Source: Bacteroides sp. (GTDB taxonomy: Bacteria; Bacteroidota; Bacteroidia; Bacteroidales; Bacteroidaceae). Taken from it: DNA of 64,000 nucleotides. Under the pieces are notes generated by a model that made no database searches, was not told where the DNA came from, and saw only the letters and a program-made list of their open reading frames with translations. The stretch is taken from contig JAJQDI010000018.1 in assembly GCA_021202275.1 (NCBI GenBank), positions 1 to 64,000 on the forward strand. Direction: 5' to 3'. The translations under genes were made by a program, and so were the position numbers. This document shows, one piece after another, positions 17,469-27,246 of this stretch (within the stretch, counting starts at the first letter, position 1; each line of letters begins with the position of its first letter).

Positions 17469-19714
17469 CTATAATCTCCTTTTCTTTTGGAGTTTTGGCT
17501 GTTCGGGTTTAGGTTCAGCAACAAAGCGATTTTCATTCTTATCCCATTTTATCTGTGAAGTTTGTGTTTCCACACCAGGTATTAAATCTCTTATTGGAAA
17601 AGGAAGACCATCATACATGGCTTTTATCTGTTCAATAGAAAATTCTTTCTGACTTAACTTTTCAAGATTCCGACTGAAAGTATATATATTATTGCCTAAA
17701 CTGATTTCATTAGGAATCGGATAAGTCGGATCAGCTTTGCGAACATGTAACCACAGTTCAGGAGTACGTAATTTGGAAGGTACGGATCTTATAGCAGAAG
17801 GATCTTTATCTATGGCTATGATACATATTTCCTGATTCAGAAGCTCTTTAGGAGCATAACCAATTACATCAGCATTCTTTTTACATCCTTCTTCCAGTAG
17901 GTCAACATTCCCATACTTATTAGGAATGCGAAGATATATTTCAAGGGCAATATCAGGATTAGAGACTTCTTGCATGGCTTTGACCTGTAGATCGGTGTAT
18001 GGAATATATTCAAATATCTCGTCCGGAAAAGGTCTACAGGTAAACGCTTTGTCTATTGCCAATTCGCATAAGTCATGGGTTCTGTAATTCTCAGGAATAT
18101 ATTTCAGATAGATAGGATCTAAACTAATAAACTCCCGATAAATATCTTTTTTATCCAGATAGTCCGGCAAAAGATTTAGGATATAAGGTTGTTTTTCAAC
18201 CAGAGAAGAAAAAAACTCTCTGGTTCCTATCTTTTGAGGAATGTAATCTATATTCACTAAACTTTTAAGCAAAGCAATGGTACAGATTTCTTCTGTTCTT
18301 TTACTTTCCGGTATAAGGTCCAGAAACTCTTCTGAATTATGAGCAATAGTTGTATATCTTTCAGGAGTAAGATACCTTTCTGGTATGTATTCCAAAACTC
18401 CTGCTCCGTCAAGACTCACTTTATCTGCAAATTGTTCTGTCCACAGTCTATCGGGTAAATATTTTAATGCTTTAAAAGCATCTCCGTCATATTTATTTTT
18501 AAATTCATTATAAAACTGCTCAAAAAGTTCAAGTGAAGGTATTTTACTCAAAAAGGGTAAACACACGCCAGTAGAATACTGCCAATGTGATATCGCTTTC
18601 TTCCATACATTTTCTGTAAATAAATGGTCTGGAATTTCTTTCAGAACCTCTATTAAGGGCCATCTGACTGCCTCAAGAATAATATTCTCTGTTAATTTCT
18701 CTTTTGGTATTTCGCGGATCAGAGAAAAATTTTTCTGTATGGCCAACTTACAAACTTTATCAGTTTTGTTTTCATCTGGTATATACAGAAACACATCACA
18801 ATCACCATCCATAGCATAAAGCACAACTTCTTCTGTCAAAATCTCTTTAGGGATACATCTAAAGATAGAAACCGGATCATCTTCATCATAGAGGGAATTG
18901 AAATTTTCAAATATTCTGAAACGTTCTTCACAGGAAAAAAACGTTCCAGAACATCTATATACTCTTCCAGAAATTCACCTACTACATGCGCTAAAACTTT
19001 CCACAATTTTTCTGTCTTAAACTTAGGAGGTATTTGAGCAATTAAATCCAAATCTAATTTTATTGCAGTAGCACAAACCTGATGAGTCAGTTTATCTTTT
19101 GGAATATACTGAAAGTTTTCTGTATCATGTTTCAGAGCCAGACAACATCTTTCAGGAGTTTTAAACTCGTCAGGAAGTGATGGAAATTTTTCGGGTGTGA
19201 TATTATACAATTTATCTATTAAACTGTCTGGTAAAAATTCTTCCTTTACCTCATTCATAAGGTTTATATCCGAATGTGGATATTCTTCAAGTACCTTCTC
19301 ACACATCTTCTTAGCAATCTCAGGATAAGGAATTTCATTTATGAATGAAATTGAATACCCCAACAAAGAAGAATAGTTTTCTACCGCAGCTTCCCAAACG
19401 GCTTTTGTTCTGGATGAATCTGGAAGAGCAAGTACGATACCCCATCCATCCTTAATTAAAGAAATACAAACATTTTCTGTTAATACAGATTTAGGAATAC
19501 TATTTACTAAAACCGGATCATGAGATAAAGCGGTATATACCATTCTATCGGAAATAATTTTTTCAGGAATATATTTGATGATCTCCGGGTATTTATCTAC
19601 CACGCCAAAAGAAAGACTCTCTGTTTTTAACTCTTCAGGAAGATTCCTGTATGATGCAATCGGATCATCTGATCCTATTATATCCTCTATATATTTACTT
19701 TCATTTTCATCCAT
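17469..19714 (-). pseudogene. DUF4116-type repeat protein, one frameshift
   Basis: Two frames (18836-19714 and 17469-18839) overlap by four bases and join into one protein of about 748 residues. The break is a run of seven A on the plus strand (18935-18941). In the shifted frame the text runs smoothly through DPVSIFRCIPKEILTEEVV into the next repeat, so the gene was continuous. Repeats such as IPEKIISDRMVYTALSHDP and IPERYLTPERYTTIA fill it, and it ends with the NIYTFSRNLEKLSQKEFS domain shared with 14424-16304. If the homopolymer is miscalled, this is an intact large paralogue; otherwise both halves may be made as separate proteins. Confidence 0.65.
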
Positions 19715-19805
19715 AGTTAACGACTTAAATCAAATAAAGTTAATTAAATAAGGAGCAGTAAAATCTCAAATCCTTCTGCCCCTTATCACCTCTACACAAC
19801 CTCAT

Positions 19806-20252
19806 TTAGTCACTGTCATGTGAGAAACTAAAAGAAGACTGTACCACATTGCCAAAGTTATCCTGAACATATACGTCTATGACGTGACTCTCTGCAGATC
19901 TGGAAGTATAATATAACCGGAAAGATTCTTTCGATAAAGGATAGAGATCGTTAGGTTGGAACAATGTTCCATCATCCATCATAAGTTCACCTGAACCGTC
20001 GGGCTGGAAATAGCGTATATAATACTTCGCTTTATCGTACTTTCCCTCACGAATCAGTTCACACCTGATCTCTATTGTCTCACCTAACTTTATTTTCTTA
20101 GGAACAGGCATTGTTTTTAGTTCAAAACCGTAAACGTATTGGATTTCCAGTTTATCCTTACATCCAATAAAGATCAGGGAGAAGACAGCAGTAAACAAGA
20201 CAATCCACAGATAATAATTTACGCTGAATTTATAGTTGACTCTGTTTTTCAT
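19806..20252 (-). CDS. traQ: conjugative transposon protein TraQ (DUF3872)
   Basis: 148 residues: an N-terminal hydrophobic segment ending in a lipobox-like LIFIGC, then a conserved beta-rich domain with FELKTMPVPKKIKLGETIEI, IRYFQPDG and FRLYYTSRS near the C-terminus. These are the hallmarks of TraQ/DUF3872 of CTnDOT-type elements. It acts in the cell envelope as part of the type IV transfer machinery; its precise role is not known. It directly follows traO, as in the canonical order with traP missing. Confidence 0.85.
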   Translation of the reverse strand: MKNRVNYKFSVNYYLWIVLFTAVFSLIFIGCKDKLEIQYVYGFELKTMPVPKKIKLGETIEIRCELIREGKYDKAKYYIRYFQPDGSGELMMDDGTLFQPNDLYPLSKESFRLYYTSRSAESHVIDVYVQDNFGNVVQSSFSFSHDSD

Positions 20253-20258
20253 AACTCA

Positions 20259-20825
20259 CTACCTGATTATGTACTTCAACCCAATACCACATTGTAAAAG
20301 CCAGGGCTTCGCAGAATTAAATAACATTCGTTCTTTTATCCGGAAGCAAACAACAACCTTATCCGACAAATACGTTTCCACTTCCGCATTGAGAACTCCA
20401 CCATAAATCAACCGTTCTGTATTACTGATCTTTGCCCCATTTTTCAACAGGGATTCACCCCAATTTATTATCTCATATCCAGCGATAGCGGCAAATCCGA
20501 GCGAGCAAAACAGTGTTCCGGAACTATCTGTAAACACCTGAAAATTATATCCGCTATCCAATGTGAAAGCCGTAACCGGAATTTTATAGCAGTCATAAGA
20601 AGAGTTCTTTTGCCCATATTCCAGATTTACAAGCCAACGATTTCCATTTTTCATGTACCGGTCAAATCCGATTCCAGTATAGAAGCCCATTCTATCCGCA
20701 TGAAAACCGTCTACCAATCCCCCTGAAACTTTTACTCCCTTCATTCCCGGCAAACACCGCTGAGCAGACAAAGACATAGAAAATATCACTAAGAAGAAAA
20801 GAGTATAAAGGATTTTATTTCTCAT
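20259..20825 (-). CDS. traO: conjugative transposon protein TraO
   Basis: From the ATG at 20825 (MRNKILYTLFFLVIF) the product is 188 residues with a signal peptide cut near SLSAQ. The mature part has LPGMKGVKVSGGLVDG and alternating beta strands ending in LLQCGIGLKYIIR, the pattern of TraO, an outer-membrane or periplasmic transfer protein of Bacteroides elements. It sits between the fimbrillin genes and traQ with 4-16 base gaps. Confidence 0.85.
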   Translation of the reverse strand: MRNKILYTLFFLVIFSMSLSAQRCLPGMKGVKVSGGLVDGFHADRMGFYTGIGFDRYMKNGNRWLVNLEYGQKNSSYDCYKIPVTAFTLDSGYNFQVFTDSSGTLFCSLGFAAIAGYEIINWGESLLKNGAKISNTERLIYGGVLNAEVETYLSDKVVVCFRIKERMLFNSAKPWLLQCGIGLKYIIR

Positions 20826-20840
20826 ATTGCATATCACATA

Positions 20841-21797
20841 TTAACTCAAAATCGTAGAATCTGACCCCCCGTCTTCATAGGGTTCAATAATCACCGTTTC
20901 AAGTTGAAGTTTTCCGGCAGACAAACAGATATAATAGTGATATTTACAACCACTGTCCCATTGTGTTCCTTGCGGTAAGTCCCAGGTATATTTTTTCCCA
21001 TCAATAGTAAATAGAATCTGAATATCACCCTCCTTCACGGAAGGAAAATTGGTGTAGGCAAACATAACATATCCCTCAGCGGGATAGGTATTGATAAGAT
21101 CACTGACCAGCCCCGCAGTTTCATTTTTATGCAGAATAGAATACTCTCCGTCTCCTGCACCCGTGATTTTACCCGTCACAAGTTCAATAGTAACTTCCAG
21201 AGGGATTACCTTCTTATCCAGGCCCGGTCTGTTTCTTACCTCTATCTCCGTAATTTTACCCGTCTCGGAATAATCCTGCTTCTTAAAATAAAAATCAATA
21301 GCTGCCAGAGCATGTCGCATTTGCAACAACACTTCCGGTTCATCCTTACTCACCGTACTGTTTGTTCCTGTAGCATGCGTGCCGAATAAGACGTCAGTTC
21401 TTCCAAAAAGAGTCGTGATGATAGCGGGATTATGATCTCCCAGATAATAGTCACCATATGGATAATAGGCATAGATATTCAACTTTTCACTATCCAGATA
21501 GAAGTCAACTTCCCATTTTTCATCCCGAGAATAAGTAGCACAGATATTTGATCCCTTAGATAAAGCCGTATTGTAGATCGTGTTTTCCTGATCTTTGGTA
21601 GCAAATAATGCCATTTGATCTCCTTTCACAAAAGCCTCTTTTATATCTGCCCTTGTTTGCCCCGTCACATTTGTTTTTACGACCAGTGCTGTACGCTCAG
21701 TATCTACAAAAATAGTTTCTTCATTTGTACAATTAGTCGTCAGAAGTGCTATTGAAAGCAGGCACAATGCCATTGCTATATACATCGTCTTTTTCAT
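20841..21797 (-). CDS. fimbrillin-family lipoprotein
   Basis: 318 residues. Signal peptide with lipobox (ALLTTNC), then a fimbrillin-like domain: FVKGDQMALFA, LNIYAYYPYG, VLFGTHATG, LQMRHALAAIDFYFKK and a C-terminal strand ending in IEPYEDGG. The same landmarks occur in the neighbour at 21824-22786, so the two are paralogues. Fimbrillins are transported as lipoproteins and assembled into surface fibres after cleavage by the Rgp-type protease; here the likely role is cell contact. Their position inside a tra operon suggests mating-pair contact, which is inference. Confidence 0.8.
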   Translation of the reverse strand: MKKTMYIAMALCLLSIALLTTNCTNEETIFVDTERTALVVKTNVTGQTRADIKEAFVKGDQMALFATKDQENTIYNTALSKGSNICATYSRDEKWEVDFYLDSEKLNIYAYYPYGDYYLGDHNPAIITTLFGRTDVLFGTHATGTNSTVSKDEPEVLLQMRHALAAIDFYFKKQDYSETGKITEIEVRNRPGLDKKVIPLEVTIELVTGKITGAGDGEYSILHKNETAGLVSDLINTYPAEGYVMFAYTNFPSVKEGDIQILFTIDGKKYTWDLPQGTQWDSGCKYHYYICLSAGKLQLETVIIEPYEDGGSDSTILS

Positions 21798-21823
21798 TTT
21801 ATGTATGTTTTACAATTAAAAAA

Positions 21824-22786
21824 TTATTGGAGTTCAACATCTTTATTTCCTCCATCCTGTGGAGACTCAATAGTCACACTCTCCAGATTCAGAGAGCCAC
21901 CGACAAGGGTAATATAATACCGATAGCGATAACCGGATTTCCACTCCGTTCCGATCGGAAGTTCCCACATATAATTCCTGCCGTCAATCAGGAAACGAGC
22001 CATAATCTCCCCTTTCGATTTGGTGGCATAGGTGGTGTACAGAGGAACAGAAATCCCTTTTTCGGGGAAAGAGGTTGTCATTTGAGTCAGTATTTTATCA
22101 CCGTCTCTTTTCGTTACCAGGACAGGATGTTCCGAACCATAAGTAGTTATTTTTTGGGTGAGTACATTCATGGATATATCAGACGGAATAGGTCCGGAAG
22201 GCATATCCCTGTTGTATATTTCTATGGTTGTCAGATTTCCTGCTCCCGGATATTCCGGAGCCACCCGGAAAAAGAACTCCGCAATCCCCAATACGTTTTT
22301 CATTTCCAACTGTACGGATGAATTAATTCTATCGGCATAGCTTAATGTTCCTTTGGCATGTGTACCATACATATATTGCTGAAGTGCGGTAATATTGAAC
22401 ATGATGTCAAATTTACCTGCGTGGTAAACGTTGTCAAAGGGATAGAAACCATACACATTTACTTTTTCATCGGTCAGAAATACCTCCTGTTCCCATACAT
22501 ATCTATCGGTATAGGTAGCGGGCACTTTATTTCTTTCGTATGGGGAGGTTGTGTAAATCTCATCCGTACCGTCTTTTACTATAAAAAGTCCGATTTTATC
22601 GCCCGGCACAAACTCTTCTTTCAGAGTAAAATTTCGGGTTTGCCCTTCCATTACATTCGTATGAAGGGACAACGGTACAGTTCCCGGCATATCTTCTGTT
22701 GCAGAACAACTGTCTTCTTTATGACAACTCATCAGACAAAGAGTGATCCCAAAGACACACAAGAGGAAGAAATTTAAATACTTCAT
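21824..22786 (-). CDS. fimbrillin-family lipoprotein
   Basis: 320 residues. Lipobox TLCLMSC in the signal peptide, then FVPGDKIGLFIVKDG, VNVYGFYPFDNV, YMYGTHAKG, LEMKNVLGIAEFFFR and a C-terminal strand with LNLESVTIESPQDGG. Paralogue of the next gene, with the same domain landmarks at similar positions. Between the two genes there are only 26 bases. Confidence 0.8.
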   Translation of the reverse strand: MKYLNFFLLCVFGITLCLMSCHKEDSCSATEDMPGTVPLSLHTNVMEGQTRNFTLKEEFVPGDKIGLFIVKDGTDEIYTTSPYERNKVPATYTDRYVWEQEVFLTDEKVNVYGFYPFDNVYHAGKFDIMFNITALQQYMYGTHAKGTLSYADRINSSVQLEMKNVLGIAEFFFRVAPEYPGAGNLTTIEIYNRDMPSGPIPSDISMNVLTQKITTYGSEHPVLVTKRDGDKILTQMTTSFPEKGISVPLYTTYATKSKGEIMARFLIDGRNYMWELPIGTEWKSGYRYRYYITLVGGSLNLESVTIESPQDGGNKDVELQ

Positions 22787-22826
22787 AATTTTAGTTTTTA
22801 GTTTGTGAAAATGTTATGATAAAAAA

Positions 22827-23699
22827 TTAAGGCAGGTCAACAAACTCATTGTTGCCCGGCTGATAAGGTTCTATAATTATATCCCTGATCTCAACATGCA
22901 CTCCTGATTCACTAAAGAAGACAGTAAGACGGCAGGTCAGTTCTTTACGCCCCATAGAAGAGAGTGTATCAGTCAGATCCATTTCAACCCGTTTTGTTTC
23001 ATCATCCGGAAAATCAAAAACAAGCTCTAACACATTCTTATCACTATACCCAAAATGATACAGTTCTTTGAAATAATTGGTTGTTGTCTGAGTGGTAGTA
23101 AATCTGACCGGATAACCTTTGCTGTCTTTTTGTTTCGTTGATAGGTTGACCCGGCTACTCAGACCGGATAACCAGCCTGCGCAACCGATAATATCCTCCA
23201 CACCTTCGCCCGCCGTCCTGATCTCAAACCGGATCAGATGAGTTAAGGCCACAGGAGTACAATGGAGCGTAGCAGAAGTTTCGGAAAAGGTTTGATTGGC
23301 GAAACTCTCCCCGTATAATAAGTAAGGTTCAGCTATATACAACTCATTATTTTCTTCATAAGGAATCAAACGGGCTTCTGCCTTTGCAAATTCATTGAGA
23401 CTCTGGAAAGTGATACTTTCACCCTCCCGGATATTGTATAACAATAAGTTGTTCTGCTGAGCATCAGCAGAAACTTTGCCACCATCAGCATGTAAGGAAA
23501 GACGTGTATAGTCAGAAGTCTCCGTATCATAAACGAGAGCACACATATGGGTGGGTTTATCTCTTCCTTCTCCCAAATCAGTCCAATGATTGACCAATGT
23601 CAGGTTGTAGCCCTCACAACAGGGTATTTCATCACTTTTACAGGATGATAAGAAAAGAAATAAACAACCTACAGCAATAAATAAAATACTATTTCTCAT
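22827..23699 (-). CDS. DUF5119 lipoprotein, fimbria-associated
   Basis: 290 residues with lipobox LFLSSC and then WTDLGEGRDKP (a conserved W near the start of DUF5119), a Thr/Ser-rich beta domain and the same type of C-terminal strand as the fimbrillins (VEIRDIIIEPYQPG). DUF5119 proteins commonly precede fimbrillin genes in Bacteroidales and probably serve as anchor or minor subunit (compare FimB/Mfa2). Here it is the first of three fimbrial genes between traN and traO. Confidence 0.7.
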   Translation of the reverse strand: MRNSILFIAVGCLFLFLSSCKSDEIPCCEGYNLTLVNHWTDLGEGRDKPTHMCALVYDTETSDYTRLSLHADGGKVSADAQQNNLLLYNIREGESITFQSLNEFAKAEARLIPYEENNELYIAEPYLLYGESFANQTFSETSATLHCTPVALTHLIRFEIRTAGEGVEDIIGCAGWLSGLSSRVNLSTKQKDSKGYPVRFTTTQTTTNYFKELYHFGYSDKNVLELVFDFPDDETKRVEMDLTDTLSSMGRKELTCRLTVFFSESGVHVEIRDIIIEPYQPGNNEFVDLP

Positions 23700-23723
23700 A
23701 GCTATTTCTTATTAAATGACTTG

Positions 23724-24559
23724 TTATTTTACGTGTAGTTGATCTACCACTTTAGCCCGTATCAGATCGCCATTTTCCAGGGTGAATGTCTGATTCCGAC
23801 TTCCGTTTTTTCGCTTAATTCAACTACGAGTTGTTTATCGTCAGGAATGGTAAACTTTGGTAGCGCAAAGACGGTAGATTGTCTGCTTTTGCCGGAAACA
23901 TTCATGACAAGATTATACGCCCTCACCGGAACGATTACCTGCTCCTGAATGGCAGTTCTTTTTACGACTTTTTTATCTACGATCTTGAAATTGATAAAAT
24001 CTATTTCAAAGGAGATAGTAGAGGAGTTGATTAGTTCTGTATGAAAATACAGAAGGTCATTATGCGTATATACCCCTTTCAATATGTACTGAATACCAAA
24101 TCTCTTACACCCGATATGCTTTATCTCTCTCCGGTTAGTGGAGTGGATAGAACGCATAATCATCCTGACCAATACAGGAGATTCCTGTCCGAGTTCTTCC
24201 AGATACACCTCCATTGAGTTATTGGGGCGATTTACGGTTGACCCGTCATGGAGAAAGTCTTTCATCTCAATGTTGAGTTTTTCAGGCTCATCCCTGTAAC
24301 GCACATTAAAGGTGTAGTATCTTCCGTCTTCGGTAATGACAGCCAGATTGGTTTCATTATAAAAATCCTGTACGGCTGCTTTGACACGTAAAACGTTCTC
24401 TGAACCATCTGCTTTCCCTGCGATCAGATCCGATGATCCCAGGTCAACATACCGGATCGCAGAAGGAAAGATGATGTGTACTGTCTTGTAGAATGTTTGT
24501 TCATATCCATCTGTAAGGATATGCCATTTGCATGAATAGATAGCCTGATCTTTTCTGTA
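23724..24559 (-). pseudogene. traN: conjugative transposon protein TraN, broken at both ends
   Basis: The frame encodes TraN landmarks: YVDLGSSDLIAGKADGSENV, LRVKAAVQDF, VITEDGRYYTFNVRYRDEP, IYNF-type strands and VVELSEK near the end. TraN is an outer-membrane-associated component of the CTnDOT-type transfer apparatus. At the 3' end a run of six T on the plus strand (23806-23811) shifts the frame; the alternative frame continues ENGDLIRAKVVDQL to a TAA at 23724. At the 5' end the frame runs into a TGA (24560-24562) without a start, and the usual signal peptide and first 40-50 residues are missing. There is no traM upstream, so the left half of the tra operon has been lost. Confidence 0.75.
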
Positions 24560-24636
24560 TCAAGCATACAAAATGTAAATTTTTATAACTCTCTATATGA
24601 GCCACTGTATTTACCTGTAGCTTCTTTTCTTTTTTT

Positions 24637-24690
24637 CTTTCGGAAGAAAATAACCGTTCTTTCGGAAGAAAATTATTTTTCTTCCGAAAG
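24637..24690. repeat. triple repeat forming a 14-bp hairpin
   Basis: CTTTCGGAAGAAAA occurs at 24637-24650 and 24659-24672, and its inverse TTTTCTTCCGAAAG at 24677-24690. The last two form a perfect 14-bp stem with a four-base loop; the first copy could compete. It separates the broken traN end from a divergent HU gene and could be a terminator or a protein site. Confidence 0.6.
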
Positions 24691-24946
24691 AAACCCCGAA
24701 GTTTTCCGAATGCAAGGAAAACCGTTGCCTACCTTGTTTCACACTTCCCTACCGTATCACTCCGCAAAAAAGTCTTTTTTGTAAGATAAAATCACAAAAT
24801 CGTGACTATTGGCAAAAGGTCACGATTTGCCGTTTGGAAAATTGCAAAACTTTCTTATGTACTTCTCATCTTTGCCCTGTCTTTCTGAGTGCACGCGGAA
24901 AGAGGGAGAAATAAACTAAAAAATAAACTTTTTAAATTAAACAACA

Positions 24947-25366
24947 ATGAGTATCAAGTACAGTATTGCACAACTGAGAAACCCGCAACGCCCCAAAGAA
25001 CCTAAGAAATTCTATGCCAAAGCGCAGGCACGTGACACGGTAGACATTAACCGCATCGCACAGGAAATTTCCTATGCCACTGCGCTGACCGACGGTGATG
25101 TGCTGAATGTATTGCGCGGACTGATCCATAAGGTAAAAGAGCATCTTTCGGACGGAGACATTGTAGACCTTGCCGAATTCGGTAACTTTCGGTACCAGGT
25201 ATCCAGCCGGGCGGCGGACACCAAAGAAGAATTTACCGCCGCAAACATCCGCAAGGTAAAATTGCAGTTCCGACCGGGCAGGATGCTGCGCCCGCAACTG
25301 GGAGATTTTCAGTTTGAAAGGGTGATCTCGGTCAAAGCACGAAAAGCCGCACAGCAGAACGGCTGA
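24947..25366 (+). CDS. HU-family DNA-binding protein
   Basis: 139 residues of the Bacteroidota HU-like family: an N-terminal extension (MSIKYSIAQLRNPQRPKEPK), an alpha-helical dimer part (NRIAQEISYATALTDGDVLN) and the HU core with DIVDLAEFGNFRYQVSSRAA and a Lys/Arg arm (VKLQFRPGRML). HU proteins bend DNA and help recombination and replication of elements. A strong composite terminator follows the stop. Confidence 0.85.
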   Translation: MSIKYSIAQLRNPQRPKEPKKFYAKAQARDTVDINRIAQEISYATALTDGDVLNVLRGLIHKVKEHLSDGDIVDLAEFGNFRYQVSSRAADTKEEFTAANIRKVKLQFRPGRMLRPQLGDFQFERVISVKARKAAQQNG

Positions 25367-25393
25367 TCGCTTTCCGACTGATTGTAAAATAAG

Positions 25394-25491
25394 AATACCA
25401 TTCTTTAGGTAAAGAGAAACACAGGTAGCAAAGGTCATTTATAAAAATGCCTGCTATACTACCTGTGCTCTGTACCGGAAAGAATGGTATT
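25394..25491 (+). terminator. composite terminator after HU gene
   Basis: AATACCATTCTTT (25394-25406) pairs with AAAGAATGGTATT (25479-25491), followed by a T run. Inside, CACAGGTAG pairs with CTACCTGTG and AGGTCATTT with AAATGCCT, so the whole 98 bases fold as one branched stem. Confidence 0.75.
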
Positions 25492-25537
25492 TTTTATATT
25501 CTGTCTGTAAACTACCTATAGAAAGTGTGCTGACGTT

Positions 25538-25641
25538 CTATAGGTGGTGGGGGCAATTAACTATAGGTAATAAGGGTAGTTAGCTATAGGTGGTAAGGGG
25601 TATGTCCTATAGGTGGTAGGGTGTATGACCTATAAGTGGTC
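25538..25641. repeat. 23-bp tandem direct repeat, 4.5 copies (iteron-like)
   Basis: Units start at 25538, 25561, 25584, 25607 and 25630 (partial), each exactly 23 bases apart. All begin CTATAGGT (last CTATAAGT) followed by GGTAAGGG-like G-rich sequence. A reverse copy ACCTATAG lies just upstream at about 25513. The constant period and G-rich strand resemble iterons or a binding array for a DNA-binding protein. Confidence 0.8.
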
Positions 25642-25649
25642 TGATTTTT

Positions 25650-25762
25650 CCCCGTAGAGACGCATATTTGCGTCTTTTATATTTGTATCTGTTTGTAAAA
25701 TGGGATGCAGATAAATACAATAAAATACGGACAGGGAGACGCAAGTATGCGTCTCTACGGGG
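25650..25762. repeat. palindromic repeat family B, copy 1
   Basis: Left arm CCCCGTAGAGACGCATATTT (25650-25669) and right arm AAGTATGCGTCTCTACGGGG are near-perfect inverses around about 60 bases. Each arm is itself palindromic (AGACGCA..TGCGTCT). The same unit recurs at 27157-27225 and 29318-29392. Confidence 0.8.
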
Positions 25763-25871
25763 GTGGAGATCTCCTCCATGTATCTTTCATTTACTAAAAA
25801 AAGAGGGGCGAAACCTCTTCTTTGTGTTTCCCCCCTCTTTTTCATTCCAACCGCACTGTCTGCCCTCTTGC

Positions 25872-26369
25872 TTATCCAAGCGGATTTTCATCGTCTCCGC
25901 CACCGTTGTTGCCGCCGTTATTCCCACCGCCTCCACCAGATGATCCCGAACTGCTACTACCGTCTGTCCAATCTGTATCGGGCATGGCGTAACGGGTGAC
26001 ACTCATCTGATCCAACGCTCCTTTGAAAGCTGCTCCTGGAGTGAATAAAATCCGTTTGCGCCTTACTGTGTTGGCGTTGGCATCTTCTTCGTTGTCTACT
26101 GCCCGCGCGCTGAGCGTAGGGCGGAAGATACCGAACTCACCCAACCGAACGCTCTTGCCATCGTCCAGCGAATTAATCATTGCATCTACCAATCCGGCAA
26201 TCACCTGCTGCACCACCCCGCGGTGTGCACCGCAGATCTGACAGACCTGCGTACAGAGTTTTTCAAAACTCACTTCGCCCATTCCCACGGGGCGAACCAC
26301 ATACTTCTCTTCTTTTGAAGCCTGATCGAAACCAACCCTTCTTTTGGTTACTACGTAATTTAAAGCCAT
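25872..26369 (-). CDS. HU-like DNA-binding protein with Gly-rich tail
   Basis: From the ATG at 26369 (MALNYVVTKRRVGFD) the product is 165 residues. It follows the Bacteroidota HU-like pattern: GEVSFEKLCTQVCQICGAHR, SLDDGKSVRLGEFGIFRPTL and an Arg-rich arm (ANTVRRKRILFTPG), then a low-complexity tail of Gly, Asn and Ser (about 138-165). I chose this start because upstream codons lie in a region with no conservation pattern. A related role to the HU at 24947 is likely: architectural DNA binding. Confidence 0.8.
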   Translation of the reverse strand: MALNYVVTKRRVGFDQASKEEKYVVRPVGMGEVSFEKLCTQVCQICGAHRGVVQQVIAGLVDAMINSLDDGKSVRLGEFGIFRPTLSARAVDNEEDANANTVRRKRILFTPGAAFKGALDQMSVTRYAMPDTDWTDGSSSSGSSGGGGGNNGGNNGGGDDENPLG

Positions 26370-26637
26370 AGTTAAGTATTTATAGATTAATAATTGGAAG
26401 CCAGCGGCTTCCCTTGTCAAAACTAAAAATAAAGATCAGCATGGAAATAGGAAAATTTCATAAGGGCGGAAATCTGACACTTTGCGGAAAGTCAGATTTT
26501 AATGGTTATTAACTATTTACGGACCTGTTGTTTTACTATGCAGAGACGGATGGAAAAGGGATTTAAAAAGAAAGGGGCGAACTGCTTATATTCCTACAAC
26601 AGCCCACCCCCTCAGATAGTTATCTCTTATACAACGA

Positions 26638-27117
26638 TCAATTTACAGCAGCCGTTTCCCGTTGTTTCTTTCCGGCAGCGATCTGTTGTTTGAGAGTTTC
26701 GATATAGGTACTGAGTGCGCCGATCTGCTGTTTCTGCTTTTCGATGATGTCGTCCTTTTCTGTAAGGGTATTAACTACCCAGGCATCGGTTGCCTGACTG
26801 TCTTCTTCTTCGTCGTCTTCCTCTTCGTCTGTCTGTTGGTGCATCTGCTGTGAAGTCTCGTAGAGGCGTCTGAGCACGTACATACTTTCCTGCATGGTGT
26901 CACTGGCTAAGTTCTCGGTGTCTGCGATCATGTATTCGCTCAGTTGAAAGTAGGCGGTGAGCAGGTGGTTGGCTACAATGTGGGGCGGATATTCTTTACT
27001 GAAAAAGTCTATTATAGCTGCCCAGTTATAATCTTTAGAAGACCCGGCAGGTGTAGAGATCGGATTGTAAAAAGGACAGAACGTGGTGTTATCGTTTTGA
27101 TTTTCTATTGTTTTCAT
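26638..27117 (-). CDS. hypothetical protein with acidic region and coiled coil
   Basis: From the ATG at 27117 (MKTIENQNDNTTFCPF) the product is 159 residues. The middle has YNWAAIIDFFSKEYPPHIVA, then an acidic run (TDEEEDDEEEDS) and a C-terminal coiled coil (IIEKQKQQIGALSTYIETLK). No family recognised. It lies upstream of and in line with the HU-like gene at 25872. An earlier ATG at 27231 lies inside repeat family B and is rejected. Confidence 0.55.
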   Translation of the reverse strand: MKTIENQNDNTTFCPFYNPISTPAGSSKDYNWAAIIDFFSKEYPPHIVANHLLTAYFQLSEYMIADTENLASDTMQESMYVLRRLYETSQQMHQQTDEEEDDEEEDSQATDAWVVNTLTEKDDIIEKQKQQIGALSTYIETLKQQIAAGKKQRETAAVN

Positions 27118-27156
27118 ACGAGCGTTGTGTTTTTTTGTTGAATAATAGGTTTTAAC

Positions 27157-27225
27157 GTAGAGACACATATTTGCGTCTCCGATAAAAAACATGAAAATAG
27201 GGAAGACGCAACTATGCGTCTCTAC
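27157..27225. repeat. palindromic repeat family B, copy 2
   Basis: GTAGAGACACATATTTGCGT (from 27157) and its inverse ending GCGTCTCTAC (27225). It lies between the stop of the SymE-like gene and the hypothetical gene at 26638-27117. Confidence 0.8.
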
Positions 27226-27246
27226 ATTCATTTATTTCGGTAGATG

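Noticed and set aside
25538..25641. CRISPR array in the 23-bp repeats
   Set aside because: Units touch each other without spacers.
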